Positions 54,899 to 64,000 of a DNA stretch of 64,000 nt are shown here, in pieces (the first letter of the stretch is position 1; each line of letters begins with the position of its first letter). Made by a program: the position numbers and the translations under genes. Below the pieces are notes generated by a model. That model was not told where the DNA came from. It saw only the letters and a program-made list of their open reading frames with translations, and searched no databases. Source of the DNA: Escherichia coli (GTDB lineage: Bacteria; Pseudomonadota; Gammaproteobacteria; Enterobacterales; Enterobacteriaceae); the NCBI RefSeq assembly GCF_036503815.1, contig NZ_AP027764.1, positions 4,340,001-4,404,000 on the forward strand, in the 5' to 3' direction.

Positions 54899-56371
54899 TT
54901 ATTTATTACCCGTCGTTACAGTAGATCGTGCGTTAAGCTTTTGCATTCTCGCCCAGGCTTCCGGGGCATATTTTTCTATATATTGTTGCGATAATAATTC
55001 AGCCTGTTGCAGTTGTTTGGCTGTCAGTTTTTTCTCGGTAATTTTGCGGTTTTCCGTACCAAAAAGATTCATATCATTGGTCGATGCGGTATCGAACCAC
55101 GCCCAGGCCTGCACATAATCGCGTTCTACGCCCAAGCCATAATAATAGATTTCACCTAATTGTACCTGCGCTTTACTGAGTCCTTGCTCTGCGGCTTTTC
55201 GCATCCAGATTGCTGCCTGTTGCTCATCTTTTTTAACACCTTTTCCCTGGAGTAAAGCATTACCCAAATTAAATTGCGCCATTGCCACTCCCTCTTCAGC
55301 CGCCTTGCGATACCAGTCCACGGCCCTTCTCTGTTCTTCTTCGGAACCATGTCGATACAATAATACCCCGAGATTAACCTGCGCATTCGCATCCCCTTGT
55401 TCTGCCGATTTGGTGTACCAATAGATAGCCTGTTCACGGTTATAGGGAATACCTTCTGCACGGCTGATATACATTTCCGCTAAATAATACTGACCATCGG
55501 AATTTCCCTGTTCTGCCGACTTACGGTACCACTCCAGTGCTTTTAACGGCTCTTTCGCTCCCGCTAAACCTTGCTCCAATATATCTCCCAGACGAAACTG
55601 CGCAATAGCATTTCCCTGCTCTGCCAACTGGGAAAATAATATCCGTGACTGTGTGTAATCCTGAGGAACGCCACTACCGAAATAATACATATCAGCCAGA
55701 TAAAGCTGCCCCAGTTCGTCGCCTGATGCCGCTGATTTTCGATACCATTGCGCCGATATAGCATCGTTTTTTTCAACACCTAAACCTTTGGAATAAATAT
55801 AACCAAGCTGATTACAGGACCAGACGTTACCTTGTTCCGCTGCTTTGCTATACCACTCACGTGCCATAACGTAATCCCGCGTTACGCCATCGCCTTCAAA
55901 ATATGCATCTCCCATACTTTGCTGGCCGCTGTCACGACCTTGCTCTGCTGCCAGGCGAAACCATTTCACAGATTCGGCTTTATCAATCTTCACGCCCTTA
56001 CCGTCATGGTACATTACACCCAGATTCTGCTGCGCCTGTGGAAGCCCCTTCAGTGCTGCTTTTTTGTACCAGATAACCGCCTGAGCATAATCTTGCGGCA
56101 CACCTTCACCGTTCATATAGCGTAACCCCAGTACAAATTCTGCCGGGGTGTATCCCTGCTCTGCGGCACGGCGAAACCAGTCAATCGCCTGGGTGAGATC
56201 CTTTGTCGTTTCATTACCGTGAAAATATCGATATCCCAGCTCCAACTGTGATTTAGCTTCTCCACGTTCAGCTTTTTGTTTTAATTGTTCGAGGTTGGTA
56301 TTTCCCAGAGCGGGAAAAGAAACGAGAGCAAACAGTCCTGTCAGCATTACAGCCAGAAGAGATTTTTTCAT
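54899..56371 (-). CDS. Sel1-repeat protein, exported
   Basis: A 490-residue protein with a signal peptide (MKKSLLAVMLTGLFALVSF then PALG) and about eleven Sel1-like repeats of roughly 36 residues. Each has the pattern AxxG-x3-AQ-x-LG-x2-Y-x-G-x-GV-x2-D-x2-QA-x-WY-x-KAAEQG. Such solenoids mediate protein contacts, often in periplasmic or secretion settings; no catalytic domain is present. It lies between ppa and ytfP, where I recall no gene in K-12, and is flanked by two nearly identical terminators. Function unknown. Confidence 0.88.
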   Translation of the reverse strand: MKKSLLAVMLTGLFALVSFPALGNTNLEQLKQKAERGEAKSQLELGYRYFHGNETTKDLTQAIDWFRRAAEQGYTPAEFVLGLRYMNGEGVPQDYAQAVIWYKKAALKGLPQAQQNLGVMYHDGKGVKIDKAESVKWFRLAAEQGRDSGQQSMGDAYFEGDGVTRDYVMAREWYSKAAEQGNVWSCNQLGYIYSKGLGVEKNDAISAQWYRKSAASGDELGQLYLADMYYFGSGVPQDYTQSRILFSQLAEQGNAIAQFRLGDILEQGLAGAKEPLKALEWYRKSAEQGNSDGQYYLAEMYISRAEGIPYNREQAIYWYTKSAEQGDANAQVNLGVLLYRHGSEEEQRRAVDWYRKAAEEGVAMAQFNLGNALLQGKGVKKDEQQAAIWMRKAAEQGLSKAQVQLGEIYYYGLGVERDYVQAWAWFDTASTNDMNLFGTENRKITEKKLTAKQLQQAELLSQQYIEKYAPEAWARMQKLNARSTVTTGNK

Positions 56372-56484
56372 TGAGGTCGCGTCCTTGTTGAGCGTGCCAG
56401 GTGTTTATAACACTGCACAACAAATCAGCATTTAAGAAAAGATAAGAATGGCGTCAAATTCGGAATACATTCAGGCAGCTGGAT

Positions 56485-56510
56485 AAAACAACGCCACCCG
56501 AAGGTGGCGT
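56485..56510 (-). terminator. Terminator of tamAB-ytfP
   Basis: On the minus strand ACGCCACC and GGTGGCGT (complement of 56491-56510) close a TTCG loop and TGTTTTAT follows. It is 11 bases after the ytfP stop. Confidence 0.88.
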
Positions 56511-56520
56511 ATGCATATGG

Positions 56521-56862
56521 TTACTTATCCCTGTCTAACCAGTCGCCGCTTTCAATTAGCTTTAATCCATCGACGGGTCGTTGATAAACGTACATCCATG
56601 CACTCCCGTACGGCGTCTGAATCAACTGGCGCGTGTATTCACCGCCCCTGGTGCGCAAGGCATCAAGTTCGGCCAGCGTGGCGTTGTCAATACGATAAAC
56701 TTCACCGTGTACTGTTCCGTTCCCCGGAACTGCGCCTGGATAGTGGCCCAGGCTATACAACTGGTAGTTATCGATACTGAAATCGCCCAGTAACTGGGCA
56801 TTGGTCATCCAGTGACTGTTGCCTTGTTTGTGGCGTAAACTGCCGTAGACAAATATTCGCAT
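56521..56862 (-). CDS. ytfP: Gamma-glutamylcyclotransferase-fold protein YtfP
   Basis: A 113-residue AIG2/GGCT-fold protein. The substrate loop YGSLR (residues 5-9) and the conserved glutamate within EYTRQ (about residue 70) fit the fold. Its substrate in E. coli is not established. The ATG lies 2 bases after the tamB stop, so it is the third gene of tamA-tamB-ytfP. Confidence 0.94.
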   Translation of the reverse strand: MRIFVYGSLRHKQGNSHWMTNAQLLGDFSIDNYQLYSLGHYPGAVPGNGTVHGEVYRIDNATLAELDALRTRGGEYTRQLIQTPYGSAWMYVYQRPVDGLKLIESGDWLDRDK

Positions 56863-56864
56863 TG

Positions 56865-59800
56865 CTAAAACTCGAACTGATAGAGCAAATCCAGTGCCTG
56901 GTCTACACCAGACACGGCTTCCAGATATAGCTTAGGCATCAGGCGATAACGTAACGTGAGTGTTGCTATTGAGTCAAATATACCCACGCCGTATTTCACT
57001 TGCAGACCTGGCAATACATAGCCGCTGACCACTACCTGGGAGGAGTCGCCTACTCCCTCTGTGTCGAGCGCTAAATTGCTTACGCCAAACGTCTCGCCGA
57101 TTTTACCCACAATCTGACCACTTTGTGCAACCCCCAGACCAATCAGCATTGAGGTCATCGCCGCACTGTCACTCTGATCGCTCTCCAACCCTTGTCCACG
57201 TAGCAGGTAGGAAAGCGCGGCCTGTTGCGACATCGCCGGGTCAGAGAAGATCTCCGCTTTCGGTTCGTCTGCCAGACCAGTGACTCGAACTCCGGCGATT
57301 ACGTCGTCTTCTGTAGCATCCGGGTTACGAATAGCTTCGATATTAAGATACGGTTGATCCGGCGGACCAGAGAACAGTAGCTCACCCTTACGCACAATCA
57401 GATCCTGACCATAGGCATGGAAGCGACCTTCAGGGATGTTGATCTGCCCGTTCAGGCCCAGTCCTTGTTTGTCCTGTACGACGTTGAGATCGCCCGTCAG
57501 CCGCGCTTTCAGGCCGAAGGCGTCAATGCGCACATTGTTGCCAACGTGGACAATCAGGTTGCTGTTAATCGGAATCGACGCCGTTTTCGGCTCTTCCGGT
57601 TGCAGGTTATCGTTAAGCATCACCACATCGCTGGAAACGCCCACCGCGCTTTCCGGCAGCTCATGCACCACAATGCGCGCCCAAGGGACATCCACGCGAC
57701 CGTCGAGAGTAAACAGGTTTGGTGTAGCCTCGAATACAACATCTGGGGATACATCCATTCGAACCATCGGCGGCACGGTGATCCGTACCTTACTGCCTTT
57801 CGCGGTTACCCTCGCCCGCCAGTTTTCAATCTGGCTCCAGTCGGCGTCACCGCTCAGGTAGATTTCTCCCTGTTGGGTCCGCACAGTACCAGCAAGCGTC
57901 GAGCGCATACCGTTAAAGTTGACCGCAAGCTGGCTCGGTTGCATATCAAACGGCATAAAGTTGCCGTCGATATCCACACCCGTAACCTGGAGCTGACCAA
58001 ACAACTGCGGGCTTTGTACATCACCCCCCAGACGCAAGTTGGCACTCACCATCCCCGCTGCTTTTTCCCCACGGGTAAAGATGGGGTTTATCATCGCAAG
58101 GTTGAAGTTACGGATATTGACGTTACCACCAAGATTACGGCGGCCTTGTGGATCGGTCACCTGCACCTGACCATCAAACTGGCCGTTATTGGTCAGGCGG
58201 ATGGTCCAGCCCAGTTCGGCACGGTTGTTACGCAACTCCGCTGTCAGATTCAGCGTCTGAAACGCCACGGGCAGCGCCGCATCGTTGACGGTTTGCGTTA
58301 CCTGCACGTTACGCCCCGAAAGGGTGATACTCCCCTGTGGCAGCCCTTCTTTAGTGGTGTCCCATGCGACATCCGCTTTACCCGTGAAGATACCGCTGGC
58401 CTGTGTGGTTTCTGGCATAAACGGTTTCAGCATGGCGAGGTCGAAGCGATTGAGATTTACCACCGCACGCCCTTCAGCCCCGGCATCAATGGTTTGCGGC
58501 ACGCACAGTTCCGCATTCGGGTTAAGCCAGCAGTGTGGCCCGATGCTGATTTTTTGCTCCTTGTTGCGATAATCCAGCGCAATATCGCGGGTCAGCGACC
58601 ACGGGCCGACTGGCGTCTGGAAGCGGGTATTGCTAAGTGTTCCCTTCCAGCGTTCTTCTTTGCGATCAAAACTTCCTGCCAGATTAAGCTGCCCGGAAAC
58701 CGGTTCGCCCTGAATCCGCAACTGTAGCTCGTGCTGCTTTTCGCTGCCTTTGGCATTCAGAGTGACGAGGTTGATATTCACATCGGGCTGCGAGATTTGC
58801 TCAACGCGTACGTCAAGTTTACCCGCAATCTGGTCAGTGGATTTGATATCGCCTTCCACGCGAACCTGCGCCACGGAAAGTTCCTGCCAGCGCAGGCCGC
58901 GCGCGGTGATATCTGCCAGTAGTTGTGGCGCTTCCACCGTGCCGCGTACTTTCACCAGCCCTTTCGCTGTACCGCCAAGCCCCGGCAGCGCGTTATCCAG
59001 CCCCGGCGCGTTGATGGTGGCATCAAGATTGAGATCTTTTACCCCCAGTTCACCTTTCACTTCGGCACTGTTTGGCCCCAGTTCCAGATGAAGCCCTGGG
59101 ATCATCCACTGCATATAACTATTGCCTTTCAGCGTGCCGTCAACGTTCACTTTGTTCTGTTTGACGTTACCGGTCAGCTTCAACTCCGGCACGTCCATCT
59201 GCCAGGTGCCGCCATACAGACTACCGCGCGTTTTAATCAAACCATTGAGTTTCGACGGCCACTCCGGGAACTCTTTCGCGGTGTTAATGCCATTAAGCGT
59301 TAACTCACCGCGCCAGCTAATTGCCTGCTGCCAGTCGAGTAGCGCCTTGAGTTCAGTTTTCCCTTCCAGCGCCGCGACGGTGAGTTTGTCGAGATTGACC
59401 TGCTGTTCATTGCCTTTGGCATCAAGGGTAATGGTGGCTGGCGGGATCTCCTGTCCCTTCACTGCCGTGCGCATAGAGAGCGTGTAATCGGTCATTTTAC
59501 CGGTGAGTTTCAGTTTCAGATCATCCGCCTGATACTGCTTCTCACCAATGAACGGCCAGTAAAGCTGTTTGCTGTTCACTTCCACGTTGAGCGGCAATCC
59601 AGCTTCTGCCAGCCGCGTCTGGGCGCGCAGATCCATATCTACCGGGCCAGAAAGGTTAACGCCTATCTCCAGCTGTTCGCGCAGCGCACCACCCACTTTC
59701 AGCTTCACCTTTTCGCCTTTCAGCGGCTCCACGTTCAGTGTGCTGTTGAGGGTGATATCCACCGGCCAGTTGTCTGATAGCTGCGCCGTGCCGCTGGCGT

Positions 59801-60644
59801 TGACGATCCCTTGACTGGAGTCGATATCCAGGGCGTCCAGTTTGGTATTACCGTCGATGCTGCTCACTTTCAGCAGCATGGTGCTCACGGTGATGTCCGT
59901 GTCGCCCGTCACGCGCAACTGCTCGCCCTTAAACTCTTCAATATTCAAGTTGAGCGGCAAATGCACGTCAGTCATTTCCGGCAATACCGGGCGAGAAAAG
60001 AGATCTTTCAGCGTTTCGCCGAGCGGTTTTTCATCCGGCTGCGGATTTTCAATCTTCGGTTCGACCACTTCTTCCTGCGCCACTTCCGCCACTTTCGGCA
60101 AAGCAATCAACAGGCCTTTCAGCGACGTCGGTTTCAGGGTCAGGGTTTTCTCCTGCCAGTTCAGGCCGGAGGTGAAGTCCATCACCGATACCGTGGTGTC
60201 ATCAATCTTGATGTTGACGTTATCCAGCGCCACCCGCGTCAGGGTGATGGGATACGGCGTGGAGAGATCCAGCGGCCCGCTATCTTCCTCTTCTTCAACC
60301 TGTTCAGAAGGGGGCATTTTTTTACTGTCGATGTTGACCTGAACGTCTTTCAGCGCCAGGTCATTAATACAAACGCTACTGTTCCACAGGCACTCAAGCC
60401 CGACCGCCAGATGGAGATTGCCCGCTTTTACCGCCACGCCTGGCTGCTCATAACGAACGTCAGACAAGGTGAGATCGCGCCAGCCGCCGGTGACCTTGCC
60501 AATATCCAGCCCCGGCACCCAGCGATCCGCCGCTTTAAATACCAGATGCAGGCCGCTGGTGGTGCCCACCAGAAACGCCACCGATCCCAGCAACAGTAAG
60601 ATAACGATAACCACGCCGAGGCTGATTTTTTTCCATAAACTCAT
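56865..60644 (-). CDS. tamB: Translocation and assembly module subunit TamB
   Basis: A 1259-residue periplasm-spanning protein anchored in the inner membrane by an N-terminal helix (about residues 6-26). It forms a long beta-helical groove ending in a DUF490 domain that docks on TamA. TamB belongs to the AsmA-like lipid-transport group and aids outer-membrane protein insertion and phospholipid movement. The acidic EEEED patch near residue 120 is a spacer-like loop. The ATG overlaps the tamA stop by four bases. Confidence 0.97.
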   Translation of the reverse strand: MSLWKKISLGVVIVILLLLGSVAFLVGTTSGLHLVFKAADRWVPGLDIGKVTGGWRDLTLSDVRYEQPGVAVKAGNLHLAVGLECLWNSSVCINDLALKDVQVNIDSKKMPPSEQVEEEEDSGPLDLSTPYPITLTRVALDNVNIKIDDTTVSVMDFTSGLNWQEKTLTLKPTSLKGLLIALPKVAEVAQEEVVEPKIENPQPDEKPLGETLKDLFSRPVLPEMTDVHLPLNLNIEEFKGEQLRVTGDTDITVSTMLLKVSSIDGNTKLDALDIDSSQGIVNASGTAQLSDNWPVDITLNSTLNVEPLKGEKVKLKVGGALREQLEIGVNLSGPVDMDLRAQTRLAEAGLPLNVEVNSKQLYWPFIGEKQYQADDLKLKLTGKMTDYTLSMRTAVKGQEIPPATITLDAKGNEQQVNLDKLTVAALEGKTELKALLDWQQAISWRGELTLNGINTAKEFPEWPSKLNGLIKTRGSLYGGTWQMDVPELKLTGNVKQNKVNVDGTLKGNSYMQWMIPGLHLELGPNSAEVKGELGVKDLNLDATINAPGLDNALPGLGGTAKGLVKVRGTVEAPQLLADITARGLRWQELSVAQVRVEGDIKSTDQIAGKLDVRVEQISQPDVNINLVTLNAKGSEKQHELQLRIQGEPVSGQLNLAGSFDRKEERWKGTLSNTRFQTPVGPWSLTRDIALDYRNKEQKISIGPHCWLNPNAELCVPQTIDAGAEGRAVVNLNRFDLAMLKPFMPETTQASGIFTGKADVAWDTTKEGLPQGSITLSGRNVQVTQTVNDAALPVAFQTLNLTAELRNNRAELGWTIRLTNNGQFDGQVQVTDPQGRRNLGGNVNIRNFNLAMINPIFTRGEKAAGMVSANLRLGGDVQSPQLFGQLQVTGVDIDGNFMPFDMQPSQLAVNFNGMRSTLAGTVRTQQGEIYLSGDADWSQIENWRARVTAKGSKVRITVPPMVRMDVSPDVVFEATPNLFTLDGRVDVPWARIVVHELPESAVGVSSDVVMLNDNLQPEEPKTASIPINSNLIVHVGNNVRIDAFGLKARLTGDLNVVQDKQGLGLNGQINIPEGRFHAYGQDLIVRKGELLFSGPPDQPYLNIEAIRNPDATEDDVIAGVRVTGLADEPKAEIFSDPAMSQQAALSYLLRGQGLESDQSDSAAMTSMLIGLGVAQSGQIVGKIGETFGVSNLALDTEGVGDSSQVVVSGYVLPGLQVKYGVGIFDSIATLTLRYRLMPKLYLEAVSGVDQALDLLYQFEF

Positions 60645-62374
60645 AATTCTGGCCCCAGACCGATGTAAAACTGTAACCCGTGTTCGTCTTTATCCGCGAC
60701 CGGTACGGCAAAATCGAGTTTGATTGGCCCGACCGGCGATTCCCAGCGCACGCCAACCCCGGTACCGGTTTTAAAGTCGCTGCGGCGAATATCGCTTACC
60801 GCTTCGCCACTATCGACAAACACCGCGCCCCACCATTTTCCGGTCACGTTGTACTGGTACTCCAGCGATCCGGTTATCAACTTCGATGCCCCTTTCAGGT
60901 CACCGTTGGCGTATTTCGGGGCGATAGATTTGTATTTGTAGCCACGAATACTGCGGTCGCCCCCGGCGAAGAAACGCAGATCCGGCGGTACTTTGTCGAA
61001 ATCACCCGTTTCAATCCAGCCCAGCGTGCCGCGTGTCACAAAACGATGGCGATCGTACAGTGTGCGGATCCAGACGTTCTGCGCCTGGAAAACGGAGAAA
61101 TCGACATCCGAGCCCCAGGCCGTGTTGGAGTAGTCGATAGAGTAACGTTGCGAGTCGCCCCAGGTTGGCATCAGGCCACCACGAGAACGCGTGCGGCTAA
61201 TCATCACCCCCGGATAAAACAGCATCGTGGTGTTGGTAATTTCACCCTGGGTAAAGTGGTCGAGACTCCAGCGCAGGTTAATGGCACGCTGCCAGCCGCT
61301 GGAAAGATCCCAGTAGCGAGAAGCCACCAGCGTCGTGGAGTCAGACTCGGTATCGTTCAGGTCAGTGCGCTTAAAACCGCCCTGCACCAAATAATATTGT
61401 TCCAGCGGGTTCTTCAGCAGCGGCATTTTATAGCTGAAGTCGAGGATCTGTTCTGGCGCGGAAATACTGGTACTGGTGGTCAAACTGTGACCGTATGAGT
61501 TCATCCACGGCTTTTTCCACGTCGCTTTCACGCGCGGTCCCACGTCCGTAGAGTAACCGACACCGGTTTCGATGGTGTTTTCTGTGCGCGGCGAAACCAC
61601 GCCCGTCAACGGTAATACTTTCGTTTCGCGCGCTTTATCAAATTGTGGTGCCACCACCACCGAATTAAACCAGCCGGTAGCAGAAAGTCGGCGGTTCAGT
61701 TCCGCGAGATCTTTCGACTCGTACTCATCGCCCTCTTTAAACGGCACCAGATTTTGCAAGTATTCATCGCGGATTTGTGATCCTTCAAAGGTCACATGCC
61801 CAAAGCGATAACGTTCGCCACTGTTATAATCAATATCCCAGAAGGCTTTATGCAGGCCAAGCGCAATGCCCAGCTGCGCTTTGGTAAATTCGCTATCGAA
61901 ATAACCTTTACGCAACGCAATGCTGGTTAAGGACTTTTTGAAATTTTCATAATCGCCCTGGTTCAGTACCGTACCAATAGCCGGGCGAGTATCGAGCAAT
62001 TTCAAATAGTCTTTATCGGTCCGCGCGCCGCCGCGCAATACCACATCGGTGCCGCCAATTAACACCGGCACGCCTGGCGTGACTTTGGCGATCAATACCT
62101 GCCGCCCTTTCTTTGGCGGTGGACGGAGATCAAATTCAATGGTCGGCTGGTAATAACCCAGCGCTTTCAGACCTTCGCGGATGGCATCATCGACGCGTGC
62201 GCGAAAGCGACGGTCTGGCGTCACTTCATCACTTTCAATTGTTGAAAGCTGTGCACGAACGTTCTTTTCCAGTTGTCCCGATAACCCTTCGACCTGTAGA
62301 CGGACGTTCGCGGCGAAGGCAGATCCGCTTAAGCAGAGTAAGCTTACACAGCATAACTGTCGGATATAGCGCAC
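60641..62374 (-). CDS. tamA: Translocation and assembly module subunit TamA
   Basis: A 577-residue outer-membrane protein of the Omp85/BamA family. A signal peptide (ending SAFA, about residues 1-21) is followed by three POTRA domains (about 22-265) and a 16-strand barrel. The VRFI-like lid-lock motif is represented near GVGVRWESPVGP in the C-terminal strands. First gene of the operon, divergent from msrA. Confidence 0.97.
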   Translation of the reverse strand: MRYIRQLCCVSLLCLSGSAFAANVRLQVEGLSGQLEKNVRAQLSTIESDEVTPDRRFRARVDDAIREGLKALGYYQPTIEFDLRPPPKKGRQVLIAKVTPGVPVLIGGTDVVLRGGARTDKDYLKLLDTRPAIGTVLNQGDYENFKKSLTSIALRKGYFDSEFTKAQLGIALGLHKAFWDIDYNSGERYRFGHVTFEGSQIRDEYLQNLVPFKEGDEYESKDLAELNRRLSATGWFNSVVVAPQFDKARETKVLPLTGVVSPRTENTIETGVGYSTDVGPRVKATWKKPWMNSYGHSLTTSTSISAPEQILDFSYKMPLLKNPLEQYYLVQGGFKRTDLNDTESDSTTLVASRYWDLSSGWQRAINLRWSLDHFTQGEITNTTMLFYPGVMISRTRSRGGLMPTWGDSQRYSIDYSNTAWGSDVDFSVFQAQNVWIRTLYDRHRFVTRGTLGWIETGDFDKVPPDLRFFAGGDRSIRGYKYKSIAPKYANGDLKGASKLITGSLEYQYNVTGKWWGAVFVDSGEAVSDIRRSDFKTGTGVGVRWESPVGPIKLDFAVPVADKDEHGLQFYIGLGPEL

Positions 62375-62579
62375 ATTTTCTCCTGAATATCCTTTATTCC
62401 TGCCCCTGGAACGCCGTTAAACGGCTTAACAAAAATCCAGTAATATGGATTAAAAAGCAGACTAAACCCCAAATATTTCTTATGTTTTACTTTAGACCTA
62501 TTCACGGTGGTTATTGTGTGCAAATACGTCTCTTGTTACAACCTTAACCCCAATGACCGATTTTCGGGAGAGCGACACC

Positions 62580-63218
62580 ATGAGTTTATTTGATAAAAAG
62601 CATCTGGTTTCCCCCGCCGATGCCCTGCCTGGACGTAACACCCCGATGCCCGTAGCCACGCTGCATGCGGTCAATGGTCACTCAATGACCAATGTACCTG
62701 ACGGAATGGAGATTGCCATTTTTGCGATGGGTTGTTTCTGGGGTGTGGAGCGTCTGTTCTGGCAGTTACCCGGCGTTTACAGCACCGCCGCAGGTTACAC
62801 CGGCGGATATACGCCAAACCCCACTTATCGGGAAGTGTGCTCCGGTGATACTGGTCATGCCGAAGCGGTGCGCATTGTTTACGATCCTTCCGTCATCAGC
62901 TATGAGCAGTTGCTACAAGTATTTTGGGAGAATCACGATCCCGCCCAGGGAATGCGTCAGGGCAATGACCACGGCACGCAGTATCGTTCAGCGATTTATC
63001 CGCTGACCCCAGAACAGGATGCCGCCGCTCGTGCCAGTCTGGAGCGTTTTCAGGCGGCGATGCTTGCCGCCGATGACGATCGTCACATCACCACGGAAAT
63101 CGCTAACGCCTCACCATTTTATTATGCCGAAGATGACCACCAGCAATATCTGCATAAAAACCCATATGGTTACTGTGGAATTGGCGGAATTGGCGTCTGT
63201 CTGCCGCCGGAAGCATAG
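62580..63218 (+). CDS. msrA: Peptide methionine sulfoxide reductase A
   Basis: A 212-residue repair enzyme that reduces methionine-S-sulfoxide in proteins and free form. The catalytic Cys52 is in the GCFWG signature, and the resolving cysteines C199 and C207 lie in YGYCGIGGIGVC. The start at 62580 is preceded by GGGAGAGCGACACC. Divergent from tamA. A BIME follows. Confidence 0.97.
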   Translation: MSLFDKKHLVSPADALPGRNTPMPVATLHAVNGHSMTNVPDGMEIAIFAMGCFWGVERLFWQLPGVYSTAAGYTGGYTPNPTYREVCSGDTGHAEAVRIVYDPSVISYEQLLQVFWENHDPAQGMRQGNDHGTQYRSAIYPLTPEQDAAARASLERFQAAMLAADDDRHITTEIANASPFYYAEDDHQQYLHKNPYGYCGIGGIGVCLPPEA

Positions 63219-63263
63219 CGTTACGGTTACAAATTCAGATTGTTGATAAAGTGAGCTTTGTAT

Positions 63264-63364
63264 ATGCCGGATGCGGCGTAAACGCCTTGCCAGGCCTACA
63301 AAACCCTCAAAATTCAATGTATTGCAGAGACTTCGTAGGCCTGAACAGCATAGCGCATCAGGCA
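63264..63364. repeat. BIME between msrA and ytfL
   Basis: REP unit GCCGGATGCGGCGTAAACGCC... at 63266-63296 and an opposite, degenerate unit GTAGGCCTGAACAGCATAGCGCATCAGGC at 63336-63364, separated by about 40 bases. Confidence 0.88.
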
Positions 63365-63540
63365 GTTTTGCATTTATCAGTCGTCTGAATTTTAACCCTC
63401 TGGCGACTTTACAGTACCTTACGCTATACTAGCCACTGAAAATGCCGGTTCACTTTCTTCGAATCGGCTTTCAATGTGTATTTCACACAAATTAATCAAC
63501 TTCCCCTTCCGAGGATCTGGCCTGAAAGGTCGGATAAGAT
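63365..63540 (+). promoter_or_regulatory. Promoter and leader region of ytfL/paeA
   Basis: A -10-like TATACT lies at 63425-63430. A leader hairpin GCCGGTTC (63444-63451) with GAATCGGC (63461-63468) follows, one G-T pair allowed. CCTTCCGAGGATCTGG and the T-rich AAGATATG come before the gene. No other gene is seen. Confidence 0.5.
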
Positions 63541-64000
63541 ATGTTAAACAGTATTTTTGTCATACTCTGCTTGATCGCTGTAAGTGCGTTCTTCTCGATG
63601 TCCGAGATCTCACTTGCCGCTTCACGCAAAATCAAACTAAAACTGCTGGCTGATGAAGGCAATATAAATGCCCAACGCGTTCTGAATATGCAAGAAAATC
63701 CTGGCATGTTCTTTACCGTGGTACAAATCGGTCTTAACGCAGTGGCGATTCTCGGCGGTATTGTCGGTGATGCGGCGTTTTCTCCAGCTTTTCACAGCCT
63801 GTTTTCCCGCTATATGTCGGCGGAACTCTCTGAGCAACTGAGCTTTATTCTCTCTTTCTCGTTAGTAACTGGCATGTTTATCCTGTTTGCGGATTTAACT
63901 CCGAAACGCATCGGTATGATTGCGCCAGAAGCGGTGGCTTTGCGTATCATCAACCCGATGCGCTTCTGCCTGTACGTTTGCACCCCGTTGGTGTGGTTCT
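63541..64000 (+). CDS. paeA: Polyamine exporter PaeA (YtfL), N-terminal part, cut by window end
   Basis: An open frame of 153 codons runs to the right edge without a stop. It starts MLNSIFVILCLIAVSAFFSM and carries the DUF21 membrane domain of the CorC/CNNM family, with hydrophobic stretches at about residues 2-20, 58-80 and 100-125. YtfL in E. coli is about 447 residues with CBS domains after DUF21. It is reported as a putrescine/cadaverine exporter (PaeA). The visible part matches. Confidence 0.93.
   Translation, partial: MLNSIFVILCLIAVSAFFSMSEISLAASRKIKLKLLADEGNINAQRVLNMQENPGMFFTVVQIGLNAVAILGGIVGDAAFSPAFHSLFSRYMSAELSEQLSFILSFSLVTGMFILFADLTPKRIGMIAPEAVALRIINPMRFCLYVCTPLVWF

Noticed and set aside
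57417..58727. 436-codon open frame on the plus strand
   Set aside because: Antisense to tamB; composition is that of a shadow frame.

Overview
The window is chromosomal Escherichia coli DNA, or a very close relative. From about 6.8 kb to the right end the gene order and protein sequences follow the E. coli segment from leuX to ytfL almost gene for gene (ahr, idn, lptFG, pepA, valS, argI, pyrBI, mgtA, tre, nrdDG, mpl, fbp, the galactofuranose transporter, ppa, tamAB, msrA). It is not a plain K-12 copy: several genes sit between backbone genes where I recall none in K-12, and one gene is broken. Identifications were made by reading and recall, without database searches.

Region 1 (1-6525) is the right end of a P4-type phage satellite integrated at the 3' end of the tRNA gene leuX. 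It holds the end of a probable capsid-size gene (sid), psu, a short ogr/delta zinc-finger activator, a non-coding stretch with a long hairpin and a G-rich, cos-like segment, and a P4-type integrase beside leuX. Between the cos-like stretch and int lies an AT-rich two-gene cargo: a reverse transcriptase fused to a nitrilase-like domain, translationally coupled to a small membrane protein. This matches a type 1 defence-associated reverse transcriptase system (DRT1/UG1) and is the most interesting content of the window.

Region 2 (6.6-14.5 kb) has leuX, aldehyde reductase ahr, the L-idonate genes idnK and idnDOTR with their GntR/IdnR and CRP control sites, and the ATPase yjgR. Region 3 (14.6-30 kb) has lptGF, pepA, holC-valS, yjgN, yjgM, rraB, argI with ARG boxes, a frameshifted yjgL, tabA, and divergent bdcR/bdcA with a palindromic operator, then yjgH. 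Region 4 (30-43.3 kb) has the attenuated pyrLBI operon, ridA, an unfamiliar HTH-plus-membrane protein, mgtA with its PhoP box and mgtL leader, treR/treBC, and anaerobic nrdDG with FNR- and NrdR-like sites.

Region 5 (43.3-64 kb) has a full-length cybC, tldE/pmbA with divergent darP, mpl with divergent fbp, a DUF2569-like membrane protein, the galactofuranose ABC transporter ytfQRT-yjfF with a GalR-like operator, ppa, a Sel1-repeat protein flanked by duplicated terminators, the tamA-tamB-ytfP operon, msrA and the 5' part of ytfL/paeA. REP/BIME repeats lie in several gene gaps, including inside the ytf and nrd operons.
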